Origin: Thalassococcus sp. S3
GTDB taxonomy: Bacteria; Pseudomonadota; Alphaproteobacteria; Rhodobacterales; Rhodobacteraceae
Direction: 5' to 3'
Length of the DNA stretch: 64,000 bases
NCBI RefSeq assembly: GCF_004216475.1
Contig: NZ_CP022303.1
Span: forward strand, 3,038,001-3,102,000
Shown here: positions 8,824 through 18,537 of the stretch, in pieces
Numbering within the stretch: the first letter of the stretch is position 1
Layout of the letters: every line of letters starts with the position of its first letter
Program-made: the position numbers and the translations under genes
Notes under the pieces: generated by a model
The model's input: only the letters and a program-made list of their open reading frames with translations
Told to the model about the DNA's origin: nothing
The model's database searches: none

Positions 8824-9873
8824 CTAGAGCTGGCTCCTTGTTTGAGTGCGCAGGAGCAGTGCGACAAAGACCGGCACACCAATCATTGCTGTGACCAGGC
8901 CTGCCGGTATCTGGACAGGTGCGAATGCCGTGCGACCTGCGACATCGGCAAGCCCGACCATAAGTGCACCCGTAAGCGCGGTCAGAAGCAGGTGCAGGCC
9001 AACGCCGGATTGGGCCAGGCGGCGTGCCAGGTGCGGCGCGACAAGGCCAACGAAACCAAGCGGGCCGACGGCGGCGACAGCCGTGGCTGCCAGAGCGACG
9101 GAAAGTGTCACGAGGCTCCAGCGTGCCAGCCGTACCCGGATGCCAAGACCTGTAGCAACGTCCTCCCCAAACCGGATTGCCGAAAGCGGACGGGCCGCAG
9201 CGAAGAGCGGGGGGATCACCAGGAATGTTGTGGCTGTCAGCCATTTCACTTCATCCCAGCCCACCGAATGCACGGAGCCTGCGAGCCAGCCAAGGGCGGA
9301 CATCACACGGTCGATGTCACCATAGGTGAGCAATGCAGAGGTGAATGAGGAGATAAGGGCCGCCACACCGATCCCCATCAGGATAAAACGCAAGGTTTCA
9401 CCTCCCCGGCGGGAGGAAGACGCGGCCAGGATCAGCGCCGCGACGGTGAGCGACCCGCCGAATGCAAGGACGGGACGCCAATAGTATCCAATGCCCGGGG
9501 AAAGGATGGTGACGGAAACGACAACGAGTGCAGCGCCCTGACTGACCCCGACAAGGCTGGGATCTGCCAATGGATTGCGCGTCACATATTGCAGCGCAGC
9601 GCCAGAGAGAGCGAGGAAGGCGCCCACAACAAAGGCAACGACCGTCCTTGGAAAACGAAACTCCCATACCACCGTCCCTGCCGTTTCCGACGGCGGATTG
9701 CCTATGAGCGTTGCCCACACGTCCAAAGGGCCCATAGGGTAGCTGCCGCTCATCAGGCTCCACATCAGGACAACGAAAATTGCACCGGTCAGGGCAACAC
9801 TTACTGCGAGCCCTTTCAGCGGCACCCGAAGCGTAATGCGTCCGTCAAGGGCTTCGATTGTTGTCATGCTCAT
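8824..9873 (-). CDS. Iron-siderophore ABC permease (FecCD family), second subunit
   Basis: A 349-residue inner-membrane protein with the FecCD pattern: first helix at about 22-45, FPRTVVAFVVGAFLALSGAALQ, TRNPLADPSLVGVSQGA (the usual TRNPLA-P motif), and GPLGFVGLVAPHLAR facing the ATPase near the C-terminus. Nine or ten helices are expected. The start at 9873 forms an ATGA overlap with the preceding permease. It should form the channel heterodimer with that protein. Confidence 0.9.
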   Translation of the reverse strand: MSMTTIEALDGRITLRVPLKGLAVSVALTGAIFVVLMWSLMSGSYPMGPLDVWATLIGNPPSETAGTVVWEFRFPRTVVAFVVGAFLALSGAALQYVTRNPLADPSLVGVSQGAALVVVSVTILSPGIGYYWRPVLAFGGSLTVAALILAASSSRRGGETLRFILMGIGVAALISSFTSALLTYGDIDRVMSALGWLAGSVHSVGWDEVKWLTATTFLVIPPLFAAARPLSAIRFGEDVATGLGIRVRLARWSLVTLSVALAATAVAAVGPLGFVGLVAPHLARRLAQSGVGLHLLLTALTGALMVGLADVAGRTAFAPVQIPAGLVTAMIGVPVFVALLLRTQTRSQL

Positions 9874-10868
9874 AGCCTTGCCCATACCAGCCAGATGAAC
9901 ATGGGAGCCCCCAGCATTGTGGTGACAATGCCTGTCGAAATCTCGACAGGTGCAAGGACCAATCGCGCTGCAATGTCGACCAAGACGACATAGCCCGCTC
10001 CGACAAGAGCGGAGAATGGAACAATCAAACGGTAGTCCGACCCGACAAACAGCCGAACGACATGCGGGATGACCAGCCCCACAAAGCCAAGCGGCCCGGC
10101 GATGGAGACTGCAGCGGCGGTCAACATCACAACTGCCACCATGGCAATGGACTTGATCTTCAGAGTATCAACGCCAAGGCCTGCCGCGGTGTCTTCGCCC
10201 ATCGCAAGAGCCGTCACCTGTCGGGCAATGAGCATGGCTGCGGCCAAACCTACGGCGAACCAAGGCAGCGCCCAGAGATACGTTTCCATGTCGCGCCCGG
10301 CAAGGGAACCGGACATCCAGACACGCAGATCGCTGAAGGCGTCTTCATTCAGCAGGATGGCCGCACTTTCAATGGCAGACAGGAAACCACCCACGGCAGC
10401 GCCGGACAGGATGAGCGTAAGAGCCGTTGCGCCGCCGGGTGCAGCGCCTGCGATTATCCAGACCAGTCCCGCGCCGACCAAAGCACCGATGGCCGCAAAA
10501 AGCGGGATATGAGCCGCGCCTGCCAGCCCAAGCCAGCCGATCCCGACGATCACGGCAAAGGTGGCACCTGCCATCAAGCCGAGAAGTCCCGGCTCGGCCA
10601 GAGGGTTGCGCGTGATACCTTGCATGAGTGCCCCCGCCACCGACAGGGCGGCACCAACGCTGAGCGCGAAGATCGCTCGCGGCATCCGCAGGTCGCGCAC
10701 GACGACGTGATCAAACACGTCGTTCCGGGGCGTCATGATCGCTTGCCAGACCGTGCTCAACGGGATCGCTTTTGCACCGAGGGAGATGTGCCACATGAAT
10801 GCAAACACCACACCTGCAAGGCAGAGCCAAAACCCTGCAGCCGCAAATATCGTGCGGGTCGTATTCAT
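9870..10868 (-). CDS. Iron-siderophore ABC permease (FecCD family), first subunit
   Basis: A 332-residue multi-helix permease with RMPRAIFALSVGAALSVAG, ITRNPLAEPGLLGLMAG and GPLGFVGLVIPHVVR. The start MNTTRTIF at 10868 overlaps the ATPase stop by ATGA, which is why the longer 10919 reading was rejected. It pairs with the following permease and the ATPase before it to import ferric siderophore. The neighbouring sigma/FecR/receptor set strongly supports iron as substrate. Confidence 0.9.
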   Translation of the reverse strand: MNTTRTIFAAAGFWLCLAGVVFAFMWHISLGAKAIPLSTVWQAIMTPRNDVFDHVVVRDLRMPRAIFALSVGAALSVAGALMQGITRNPLAEPGLLGLMAGATFAVIVGIGWLGLAGAAHIPLFAAIGALVGAGLVWIIAGAAPGGATALTLILSGAAVGGFLSAIESAAILLNEDAFSDLRVWMSGSLAGRDMETYLWALPWFAVGLAAAMLIARQVTALAMGEDTAAGLGVDTLKIKSIAMVAVVMLTAAAVSIAGPLGFVGLVIPHVVRLFVGSDYRLIVPFSALVGAGYVVLVDIAARLVLAPVEISTGIVTTMLGAPMFIWLVWARL

Positions 10869-11692
10869 TCGGCGGCACGCGTGATTGCCGATTGGTGATC
10901 CGGCGCGCGAGGCAGACAAACGGGGCGACCGGTAGCCGGGTCGGCGATCACGTCGGAGCGGAGATCGAACACTCGCCTCAGCTCATCCGGGCGGATGACC
11001 TCGGGTCCGGTGCCCTCGGCCACGATCTGTCCGTCGCGCATCATCACGATCCGCTCGGCGAATGCGGCGGCCAGGTTCAACTCGTGCAGAACCAGCAGAA
11101 TGGTGCGCCTGTCCTCGGCCACGATCCGGGACAAGAGCGCCATCAGATCCACCTGCACCTTGAGATCAAGGAAGGTCGTCGGCTCGTCCAGCAGCAGGAT
11201 CGGCGTGTCTTGCGCCAGCACCATGGCGAGCCAGCAACGCTGGCGTTGTCCGCCGGAAAGGCTGTGAACGGGGCGCTCGGCAAAATCCACCAGATCGGTA
11301 AGCGCCATGGCGCGTTCAACTGCTTCATGATCCTTGGCGGACCACTGACGAAACAAGGTTTGATGGGGAAAGCGACCTTGCGCGACCAGTTCGGTCACTG
11401 TCAGTCCCTCGGGCGCAACGGGGCCTTGTGGCAGAATTGCCAGACGGGTGGCAACATCGCGGGTCGTGTAGGATGTGATTGGCTTACCCTGAAGTGTCAC
11501 ACGACCGGATTTCGGTTTCAGGATGCGGGAAAACGCCTTGAGCAACGTTGACTTGCCGCAGCCATTCGGGCCGACCAGGGCCGTGATCTGCCCGGCAGCG
11601 ATGTGCAGGTCTACGTCTTTGACGATGGCGGCGTTTCCATAGCCAACCGACAGGCCGGACGCAGCCAGAGTGCTCTCGGGGTGGATGGTCAT
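10865..11692 (-). CDS. Iron-siderophore ABC transporter ATPase (FepC/FecE-like)
   Basis: A 275-residue nucleotide-binding subunit: Walker A GPNGCGKST (about 42-50), Q-loop LPQG, signature LSGGQRQR, Walker B ILLLDEPTTFLDL and switch His in LHELN. The Walker B variant DEPTTFLD is typical of siderophore importers. It overlaps genes on both sides by 4 bases, so exporter-fold ABC, ATPase and both permeases form one coupled unit. Confidence 0.92.
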   Translation of the reverse strand: MTIHPESTLAASGLSVGYGNAAIVKDVDLHIAAGQITALVGPNGCGKSTLLKAFSRILKPKSGRVTLQGKPITSYTTRDVATRLAILPQGPVAPEGLTVTELVAQGRFPHQTLFRQWSAKDHEAVERAMALTDLVDFAERPVHSLSGGQRQRCWLAMVLAQDTPILLLDEPTTFLDLKVQVDLMALLSRIVAEDRRTILLVLHELNLAAAFAERIVMMRDGQIVAEGTGPEVIRPDELRRVFDLRSDVIADPATGRPVCLPRAPDHQSAITRAAE

Positions 11693-13416
11693 TCGGCGGC
11701 TGTTCCCTGTGCCGTGAGAAGCCGGGCATAAGTTCCGGTCTGTTGCGCGATGTCGTCATGTGCGCCGAGTTGTGTGATCCGCCCGTTTTCCAGAACCGCG
11801 ATCCGGTCGGCGCGGCGGATGGTCGACAAACGGTGCGCAATCACAATCGCCGTGCGCCCGGCGAGAAGCTGATCCAGGTTGTCCTGGATCGCAGCCTCGG
11901 TTTCGGTGTCGACGGCGCTTGTCGCCTCGTCGAGGATCAGGATTGGGGCTTTTTTTAAAAGCGCCCTTGCGATGGAAATCCGCTGTTTCTGGCCGCCGGA
12001 CAGCCGGATGCCGCGTTCGCCGACCATGGTGTCATACCCGCCCGACAACGCATTGATGAAATCATCCGCACCGGCCGCCCTGGCAGCGTCCCAAATCGCG
12101 GCGTCGTCGGCATTTTCCCGACCGAAGCGGATGTTGTCCCTGATCGTTCCGTGGAACAGGAATACATCCTGCAGAACCATGGAGATTTGGCGCCGAAGCA
12201 CGGACAGTGGCAGGTCGCGCAGGTCAACCCCGTTCAGCGTAATACGCCCCTCGTCCACGTCGTAAAATCGCGCGACCAGTTGGGCGAGGGTCGATTTTCC
12301 GGCGCCTGTTGGGCCAATCACGGCAAGGGTCTCACCGGGCGCAATCGTGAGCGAGAGATCGCGCAGAACGGGCTGATTGTCATGATAGCGGAACGACACA
12401 GCATCGAAGCTGATTTCAGGGCGATCTGGATGGGGAAGGAGTTGCGGATGTTCCGGCTCCGCAACCGCGGGTGCGGTATCAAGCAGATCGTTGACCCGTT
12501 TAAGGCTGGATAACCCGCGCTGCAAAGCCTCTGTTGCCCCAACAATCGAATACAGCGGCTGATAGAGCGTGACGATGTAGAGGATGAAGGCGACAAGATC
12601 GGCGACAAGGATCTCACCCGCGAGCGCCATGCGGCCGCCGATCAGCACGACCAATGCCGTGGACACCCCGATTGCGCCTTCGACAGCTGGATCAAAAGGT
12701 GCGATCAGCGTCCGGGAGCGGATTTGACGCCGGGCCAGGAAATCGGATTTGCGCAAGAAGCGGCGCCGTGTCCGCTCTTCCTGATTGAAGATCTGGATCT
12801 CCCGTATGCCGCTGACATGGTCCTGCACCAAGGCCGATAGGTCTCCCTCGCGGTTCGCCTCGTTGTCGAAGGACGGGATCGCTTTGCGTCCAATCTTGAC
12901 CATAATGAACACCGCAATCGGAAGCGGCAGCAGCGCCAGAATGGTCAGGATCGGTGACAGGAAAAGCAGAATGATCAGGATGCCGAATGCAAGGATCATC
13001 GACACGACAAAGCCATAGACGGCATCGGCGATCACCGGTTCCAGTTTCAACGTGTCGTCGATCACACGTGTGGTGATGTCGCCCGACTTTCGCGCGGCAA
13101 ACCAGCCGGGGGACAGACGTTGAAGATGCGTGTAGACCGCGTCGCGCAAGTCCCGGCAGGTTTTGAACGCAACGACGTGGGAATAGTGAAAAACGGCGGC
13201 CTCTGCGGTGCTGCGTCCGATATAGATTGCGACCAGCCCGACCGCGATCAGCGTCAGGGTTTGGCTTGCATCCTCTGCCCCGGTCTCGATGATCAACACG
13301 ATGGCGCGCACCAGCCAGGGGGCAAGCAACCCCGTCGCCGTCACAACAAGGATCGACAGAACGACTGCGAGCATCGTTCGCTTGTAGGGAAGCATGTACT
13401 GGATCAGACGGTTCAT
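11689..13416 (-). CDS. Exporter-fold ABC half-transporter (membrane domain + ATPase)
   Basis: A 575-residue protein: six-helix ABC_membrane domain (about 1-310, MLPYKRTMLAVVLSILVV...) then an ATPase with Walker A GPTGAGKST, signature LSGGQKQR, Walker B ILILDEATSAVD and H-loop AHRLST. It probably acts as a homodimer. Its 4-base overlap with the FepC-like ATPase ties it to siderophore traffic. It could export a siderophore or, like YbtP/YbtQ, work in import despite its fold. No siderophore synthesis gene is in the window, which favours import or re-export of a foreign siderophore. Confidence 0.9.
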   Translation of the reverse strand: MNRLIQYMLPYKRTMLAVVLSILVVTATGLLAPWLVRAIVLIIETGAEDASQTLTLIAVGLVAIYIGRSTAEAAVFHYSHVVAFKTCRDLRDAVYTHLQRLSPGWFAARKSGDITTRVIDDTLKLEPVIADAVYGFVVSMILAFGILIILLFLSPILTILALLPLPIAVFIMVKIGRKAIPSFDNEANREGDLSALVQDHVSGIREIQIFNQEERTRRRFLRKSDFLARRQIRSRTLIAPFDPAVEGAIGVSTALVVLIGGRMALAGEILVADLVAFILYIVTLYQPLYSIVGATEALQRGLSSLKRVNDLLDTAPAVAEPEHPQLLPHPDRPEISFDAVSFRYHDNQPVLRDLSLTIAPGETLAVIGPTGAGKSTLAQLVARFYDVDEGRITLNGVDLRDLPLSVLRRQISMVLQDVFLFHGTIRDNIRFGRENADDAAIWDAARAAGADDFINALSGGYDTMVGERGIRLSGGQKQRISIARALLKKAPILILDEATSAVDTETEAAIQDNLDQLLAGRTAIVIAHRLSTIRRADRIAVLENGRITQLGAHDDIAQQTGTYARLLTAQGTAAE

Positions 13417-13579
13417 CTATGCATGCTCTACCAGCGGATCGGCAATCGCCGGTTTTCAGAAGAGGTTCAGAGGTCGTTTGTCGGCTGGGACGAGGTTGGT
13501 AGAGGGCATCGGGTGACCACCTTCGTCCGGGCTATGTCTGACCCTAGCAGTCAAGTTCGCAGAGGCGTGGAGGCTTCAT

Positions 13580-15943
13580 TTAGAACTTGAATGCCGTGGT
13601 CAGTCGGACAGTTCTGGGCGCACCGAGGCTTAGAAAACTCCTTCCCGTAGACTGCCAGTAGGCGCTATCCGTTACATTGGTGATATCGAGGTTCACCGTC
13701 GCAGGCGTGCCATTCACATCGAAGTCATAGCTCGCGCCGACATCGATGCGGTCCCAACTGGGGATGCTCTGCGTATTCTCCGCGTTCAATTCCTGGCTTG
13801 ATGTGTAGATGTAGCGGCCGCTCAACGTGAGGCCCGGTACTCTGGGAACCTGATACTCTGCGTAGAGGTTCAGCTGCACGTTCGGAATGCCAATAGCGTC
13901 ATTCCCATCGGTCGCACCGCCCGCGGTGGCAGCTTGTTTCCCATCCATGAATGTCACACCCCCCAGCAGCCGCAAATTCTCGGTCAAGTTGCCGTAGACC
14001 AGCGTTTCAATGCCGCGATTTTCGATCTCCCCATCAACGCGGAAGAGGTTTGTGGCTGGTTCGATGAAGCTTTGTGGCTGAGATATCTGGAAAATCGAAA
14101 TGCTTGCTCCGAAACCGTTGGTGTCCCATTTTGCGCCCATCTCGTATTGCTCGCTGACAAAGGGGGCAAAAGCCTCCCCGGCGTTGTCGGCCAGACCGGG
14201 CGCGAAGGGCCCCGGTGTCAGGCCCTCGCTGTAGCTTGCGTAAAGGGACAACTCCTCTCTTGGTTTGTACACGATCCCTAGAACGGGACTGACTTCTGAA
14301 TCGTCGTAAGAGGTCGTGAGAGTACCTTCGCTGAAATTGTCGATCGAAAGGTCTTGCCACCGGAGACCGCCCGTAAACTGCAGCCTGTCCTCCAGGAACT
14401 TTGACGTCCAGACTGCTGCAAAGCTCTTGAAGTCTCTGCTCCGGTTACGTTGCAATGGCCCAAGCGGTGGCAACTCGGGACGTGTGAGGAGCGGCTCTGG
14501 CGCGTCGAGCGTTCCGCCAAATGTAGGCACCAGCGCGCCTGTTACGGCTCGATATGCGTCTTCTTTGTAACCTGAATACTGTAACGCAACCTCGTGATTG
14601 ACCGAGCCGGTGGCAAATTCTCCGGATAGGCCCACGTCATAACTGTCTACTTTGATCTCGGACTCCCCCAGGATCACGGTTGAACCCGACAAGGTTCCAG
14701 CGCCGTCCACGATTGTACGTGCCAGAGCATCCAGGCCCCGTTCATCCCCTTGCCGCGTGCCGTAGCGCGCCGAAAGCGTCCAATTGTCCAGGATATCGTA
14801 CTCGAACCCGACAACGCCACGTCTGGTGATATTCTCAGAAAATGCGAATGGTGCATTGTTGTTCGTCGCACCGTTTGGGGCATCTGGGATCGCGAAGTCC
14901 CCCGAGCCGGGCAGAAAGAGGTTCTGCGGCGCATCATAGAACAGATCCTGATAGAGAAAATCCGCCGTTACGCGCAAGCGATCACCACGGTAGTCCAATG
15001 CAAGACCGGCCACCGAGTCTTCCAGCGCGTTGTTGTCGCCAGTGAGATCACCCGAACTGAAGGCACCATTGAACCTGAGGCCGAACTCGCCGTTCTCTCC
15101 ATACCTGCGACCGAAATCCAGATGCGTGCCAATATGGCCTTCGGATTCATAACTGAAACTCAAGTCGGTGATCGGAGTATCTTCGGCCCGTTTAGGCACC
15201 AAGTTTATGACACCCCCGATGTTCCCGAACGGTGGCACACCATTCAGGATGGCATTTGGCCCCCGAAACACTTCTACCTTTTCGTAAGGCTGAAGGCTCG
15301 TGGAGCGCCCTGGTGTCAGCCCAAACAGCCCTTCTAAGGCAACCTCGGAATTGAAAATCGGAAAACCGCGCACGATGAACTGATCCGTGCTGCCGCCGCG
15401 CGGAACATTTGATCGCACAGAGGGGTCGTTTTCGAGGACATCGGAGATCTTTCCGGCTTGCTGGTTCTCGATCAACTCGGACGTGAAGGACGTGACGCTG
15501 AATGGCACGTCTTGGATCGGCCTGTCACCAAAGACACCCGCACGGGCCTCATCGGACGTCAACACAAGTGTCCCGAGATCCAAGGTCTCATCTGTGGCGT
15601 TTTGGCTGACCAGATTGAGCCTATTCGTCGGTACGATTGCCAAGCCACCATCTTGGAGCTCCGAAATCGCAAGATCGGGGTCATCAAGCATCTTCTCAAG
15701 AGCTTGCCTTGCCGACATGGGACCAACGACCGCGTTGCTGCGTCTGTTTTCCACAAAGCGCGCATTGACCGCGATTGGCACCCCTGTTTCGGTGCTCAGC
15801 TCCTCGATGGCGGTAAAGAGGTCCTGAGCAGGCACGTCAATCGCCTGATCGGAACCTGCGAATATGGCAGGTGCAGCGAAGACACCCGCCGTTGCGAGCG
15901 CTGTCGTTGAAAGTATCCGTGGCAATGTTCTTGTTGGTCGCAT
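13580..15943 (-). CDS. TonB-dependent siderophore receptor with STN signalling domain
   Basis: A 787-residue outer-membrane protein. The signal peptide (1-29, ends AAPAIFA) is followed by an STN domain (about 33-105, AIDVPAQDLFTAIEELS) of the sort that talks to FecR. Then come a TonB-box-like segment near DLGTLVLTS, the plug (about 130-240, with EVFRGPNAILNG) and the beta barrel ending in aromatic AFKF. Start at 15943 was chosen for the signal peptide; reading from 15988 only adds 15 residues. The STN plus upstream sigma/FecR genes imply that transport itself triggers transcription. Gap to the next gene is 163 bases, so it may be transcribed separately from the ABC genes. Confidence 0.92.
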   Translation of the reverse strand: MRPTRTLPRILSTTALATAGVFAAPAIFAGSDQAIDVPAQDLFTAIEELSTETGVPIAVNARFVENRRSNAVVGPMSARQALEKMLDDPDLAISELQDGGLAIVPTNRLNLVSQNATDETLDLGTLVLTSDEARAGVFGDRPIQDVPFSVTSFTSELIENQQAGKISDVLENDPSVRSNVPRGGSTDQFIVRGFPIFNSEVALEGLFGLTPGRSTSLQPYEKVEVFRGPNAILNGVPPFGNIGGVINLVPKRAEDTPITDLSFSYESEGHIGTHLDFGRRYGENGEFGLRFNGAFSSGDLTGDNNALEDSVAGLALDYRGDRLRVTADFLYQDLFYDAPQNLFLPGSGDFAIPDAPNGATNNNAPFAFSENITRRGVVGFEYDILDNWTLSARYGTRQGDERGLDALARTIVDGAGTLSGSTVILGESEIKVDSYDVGLSGEFATGSVNHEVALQYSGYKEDAYRAVTGALVPTFGGTLDAPEPLLTRPELPPLGPLQRNRSRDFKSFAAVWTSKFLEDRLQFTGGLRWQDLSIDNFSEGTLTTSYDDSEVSPVLGIVYKPREELSLYASYSEGLTPGPFAPGLADNAGEAFAPFVSEQYEMGAKWDTNGFGASISIFQISQPQSFIEPATNLFRVDGEIENRGIETLVYGNLTENLRLLGGVTFMDGKQAATAGGATDGNDAIGIPNVQLNLYAEYQVPRVPGLTLSGRYIYTSSQELNAENTQSIPSWDRIDVGASYDFDVNGTPATVNLDITNVTDSAYWQSTGRSFLSLGAPRTVRLTTAFKF

Positions 15944-16041
15944 GAACGTCGGTCCCAATCTCGTCTCATGGGACACCCAAGCGGCCACTCAGGCGTCCTT
16001 CACAAATAAAACGGATCAGGTGCGGCGTTTTTCGCAAAGTA

Positions 16042-16060
16042 CCCGATTTTTCTTATCGGG
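16042..16060. promoter_or_regulatory. Hairpin CCCGAT-N7-ATCGGG over the end of fecR
   Basis: A 6-bp stem with a 7-base AT-rich loop straddles the fecR stop codon in the region that leads to the receptor gene. It could be a weak terminator/attenuator between fecR and the receptor or an operator. Function not shown. Confidence 0.3.
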
Positions 16061-16964
16061 AATATATGATGGTCAGATACGGGGAGACCTCGACAACCGA
16101 TGCACCGCTGGTCGCTGCAAGGGTCTTGAGTGCGTTACGTGGCATGGAAAGGTCCAGCGCCCCCGCCACGGGGTCATCCGCAAGGCGGTTGCTGATGACA
16201 AAGACCCTGCCGCTCATCCTGCGTTCAATGACGGATGCAACTTCTCCAAAGGTCATGCCACCAATCGTCAACCGGTCTCTTCGCCAGCCTGCAACGGTGT
16301 CCGGTTCGACAGATCTGATACTGGTCTCGAATGGCGACACGCGAATTTGCTTACCTTCGGTCAATTGTCGGATTTGTCCCGCCCCCGTCACTTCGACTAT
16401 TCCATCTGCTACCGTGATGATCACATCATCGCCCAGCCGCATGACTTCAAATGCTGTCCCCAAGGCTTCCGCCGTGACATTGCCCGCCTGAACGATGAAC
16501 CGTCGGCCATCATCGTCGACATCAAAAAAGCCCGCCCCCTTGAGAAGGTCCACCGTCCGGATCTTTGCATTGGTTTCTTCTTGAATAGCCGAGGACGCGT
16601 CCAGGGTTGTGGTATCGCCGGATTCCAGCTCGATGATCTCGGTGGTGAGGCGCGTGGTGTAATCTGCGAGCCATGCAACTTTCAAAGGCTCCCACGCAAA
16701 GGCCAGGGACAAGAGCGCCAAGACCCCTCCGACGATCCCAATGCTGTAGCGCCGATCCCGATCTTTCAGCGTCTTGGGTGCAGCGGCAAACCCCCTGGCC
16801 ATGACGGCGTAAATCCTCTTGGCGTCACGCCCGCGCGCCAGGAACGCATCCCGGTCCTTCAGCGCAGCGTGATCGTCGGGGTCCTCATCCAGCCGCCGCA
16901 GAATGCGGGCGGCCTCCTCCGCCAGCTTCTGTCTTGCTGGATCTCGGTTGGTGTCGTCGCTCAT
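16053..16964 (-). CDS. FecR-family transmembrane sensor / anti-sigma factor
   Basis: A 303-residue protein. Residues 1-70 are a cytoplasmic anti-sigma helix region with the DUF4880-like pattern (EAARILRRLDEDPDDHAAL, DRDAFLARG). One membrane helix follows at about 74-92 (YSIGIVGGVLALLSLAFAW), then the FecR beta domain (TTEIIELESGDTTTLDASSAI, TVADGIVEVTG). The C-terminal STN-like domain (LTIGGMTFGEVASVIERRM) should contact the receptor STN. It sits 63 bases after the sigma gene. It should hold or activate that ECF sigma factor according to receptor occupancy. Confidence 0.88.
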   Translation of the reverse strand: MSDDTNRDPARQKLAEEAARILRRLDEDPDDHAALKDRDAFLARGRDAKRIYAVMARGFAAAPKTLKDRDRRYSIGIVGGVLALLSLAFAWEPLKVAWLADYTTRLTTEIIELESGDTTTLDASSAIQEETNAKIRTVDLLKGAGFFDVDDDGRRFIVQAGNVTAEALGTAFEVMRLGDDVIITVADGIVEVTGAGQIRQLTEGKQIRVSPFETSIRSVEPDTVAGWRRDRLTIGGMTFGEVASVIERRMSGRVFVISNRLADDPVAGALDLSMPRNALKTLAATSGASVVEVSPYLTIIYSR

Positions 16965-17027
16965 CCGCCTTGCATATCTTCGTACTCGTATCTCTATAAC
17001 GGTCGAGCATTCTGTTTTTTCGGCGTT

Positions 17028-17528
17028 TCAGCCATCAAGGGCGAAATAAATTTCCACCATGACTTGTTCAATCAGCTTGTGGGAATGCGAGACCGAAAGA
17101 CCCAAAGCCTGCCCGATCTCTTTGTACGTGCGCCCTTCGATCATTCTCATCCGGAACGCCCGGACATGGCGGTCTGACATACTCAGAAGCGTTCGGACAA
17201 TGATGGAGAGCTCATTGCGCGCGATAACCGCCGTTTCCGTACTGGGTGTCGCATTACGCCTCTCGTAAATCTCGGACAACGCGACTTGCTCGGCTGTTCG
17301 GCTGCGCCGCCAATCCTTAGCGAGGTTTGACACGATGCGCCTGAAGATCGGCCCTGCTTCGGCTTGCGCGTATTCCTTGCCGTGCCATCTGATCCAGCTT
17401 TCCTGAACGATCTCTTCGGCGACCGCACGGCTGTCTACGATCCTCAGAGCGAGATCAATAAGACGCTCACGGTCAGAGACGAACGTCTGCTCAGCACCTG
17501 CTATCGATATACAATGGTCGTTCGTCAT
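17028..17528 (-). CDS. ECF sigma factor, FecI-like
   Basis: A 166-residue sigma-70 family protein with region 2 (LIDLALRIVDSRAVAEEIVQESWIRW) and region 4 (LSMSDRHVRAFRMRMIEGRTYKEIGQALGLSVS). The start at 17528 gives the normal FecI length; an in-frame ATG at 17657 would add 43 residues with no sigma homology. It is the first gene of the iron locus and should direct transcription of the receptor in response to the FecR signal. No Fur, RirA or Irr box was confidently recognised in front of it. Confidence 0.85.
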   Translation of the reverse strand: MTNDHCISIAGAEQTFVSDRERLIDLALRIVDSRAVAEEIVQESWIRWHGKEYAQAEAGPIFRRIVSNLAKDWRRSRTAEQVALSEIYERRNATPSTETAVIARNELSIIVRTLLSMSDRHVRAFRMRMIEGRTYKEIGQALGLSVSHSHKLIEQVMVEIYFALDG

Positions 17529-17907
17529 CCAGCCCGTCCAAAACGCAAGATTTGCAAAATGTCTGGCTGAACTTGAGGCGTTGCTCGACGCCCCGGTGTT
17601 CGCACGTGCAAGGCGCGGATGCAAGGATTGCGTCTCGACCATATTCACCTTGTCCACGTGGGCTCACTCGAAGAGCAGACGACGAAAGGCCACCAATTGA
17701 ACCCGGCAGAGCAGCTTACCAGCACTGGTGATTTCCGGCCTGAGCCGCACAATCACGGTGCAAAGCGGACTTTCGTCAGTTGTACGGCACGTGGAAGCTT
17801 GGGCTCATTCCAAACCCTAGCTGCAAGTGGTTCCGATGACGGCTCTGCGGGACAAAGGGGCTTTCGCTGCACCTGCGCCAATGCCTTCTTTAACGCCTTC
17901 TCAGCAG
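17529..17907. other. 379-base intergenic region upstream of the sigma gene
   Basis: No gene is supported here. The end near the sigma gene should hold its promoter. The part near 17765-17870 contains GCGGACTTTCG and related words of the sort often seen in Rhodobacterales spacer sequence, but no repeat partner is present in this window. Confidence 0.4.
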
Positions 17908-18462
17908 TCATCGTTGCGCCGAAGCGCGTGCAAGTTCCACCAAGCGTGCGAGTACGCGTTCCCTCTCGGAACTAGTTAGCGGATTCAGACCTAAAACCTC
18001 CAGCAGCCATAGCCCATCTGTCGCAAGGAGAACTAAAGCCGCATCTGTCTTTGAGTCGCAACGAGCCTTAACGCGCCCCAGCATGTCGGAATAACGAGGC
18101 GCAAATTCAGCCAGAAGGTCTGGCTCGGAAAACGCCGCTGCGAATAGCGCTGCGTCTGGTCGCCCGTATGAGCCAGTCTCCTTTAGCATACCGTGAACGT
18201 ACCCTTCGATCTCGTGGACGCTGGCGCCGCCAAGCGTTATGACCGCTGCTTCAAAAGACGCATCCAGACGATCGAAAGCACGGGTCAACATGGCGCGCAC
18301 CAGTTCCCTTTTCGTTTCGAAACGATACTGCAAACCTCCTTTGCTGATCCCCGCGCGTTTGGCGACATTCGCGAGCGTAAGCGCGCCCACACCTTTCTCG
18401 CGGACAAGGGCCTCTGCCTGATCCAAAACAAATTTTTCGTCGATGGTTTGTTGACGTCCCAA
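17908..18462 (-). CDS. TetR-family repressor
   Basis: A 184-residue regulator with an N-terminal TetR helix-turn-helix (LTLANVAKRAGISKGGLQYRFETKRELV, about 28-55) and an alpha-helical ligand domain. The start is TTG at 18462, 5 bases after AGGAGAAG-like ribosome site sequence; no ATG serves. It is divergent from the SMR transporter, and a perfect 6+2+6 dyad in the 75-base gap is its likely operator. The ligand may be a transported cation such as guanidinium or a quaternary amine; this is inference. Confidence 0.85.
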   Translation of the reverse strand: MGRQQTIDEKFVLDQAEALVREKGVGALTLANVAKRAGISKGGLQYRFETKRELVRAMLTRAFDRLDASFEAAVITLGGASVHEIEGYVHGMLKETGSYGRPDAALFAAAFSEPDLLAEFAPRYSDMLGRVKARCDSKTDAALVLLATDGLWLLEVLGLNPLTSSERERVLARLVELARASAQR

Positions 18463-18478
18463 GGGCTTCTCCTATCAT

Positions 18479-18492
18479 TCCGTCCAGACGGA
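18479..18492. promoter_or_regulatory. Dyad TCCGTC-CA-GACGGA, candidate TetR operator
   Basis: A perfect 14-base inverted repeat lies 17 bases outside the TTG start of tetR and 46 bases before the SMR start. Location and symmetry fit a TetR dimer site. Confidence 0.55.
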
Positions 18493-18537
18493 TTGAAAAA
18501 TGGCGGCGTAAGGCCGCATTATCACGGAGTATAAGAA

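Noticed and set aside
17765..17870. Words like GCGGACTTTCG as an insertion-sequence remnant
   Set aside because: No terminal inverted repeats, target duplication or transposase fragment are present, and no second copy is in the window.
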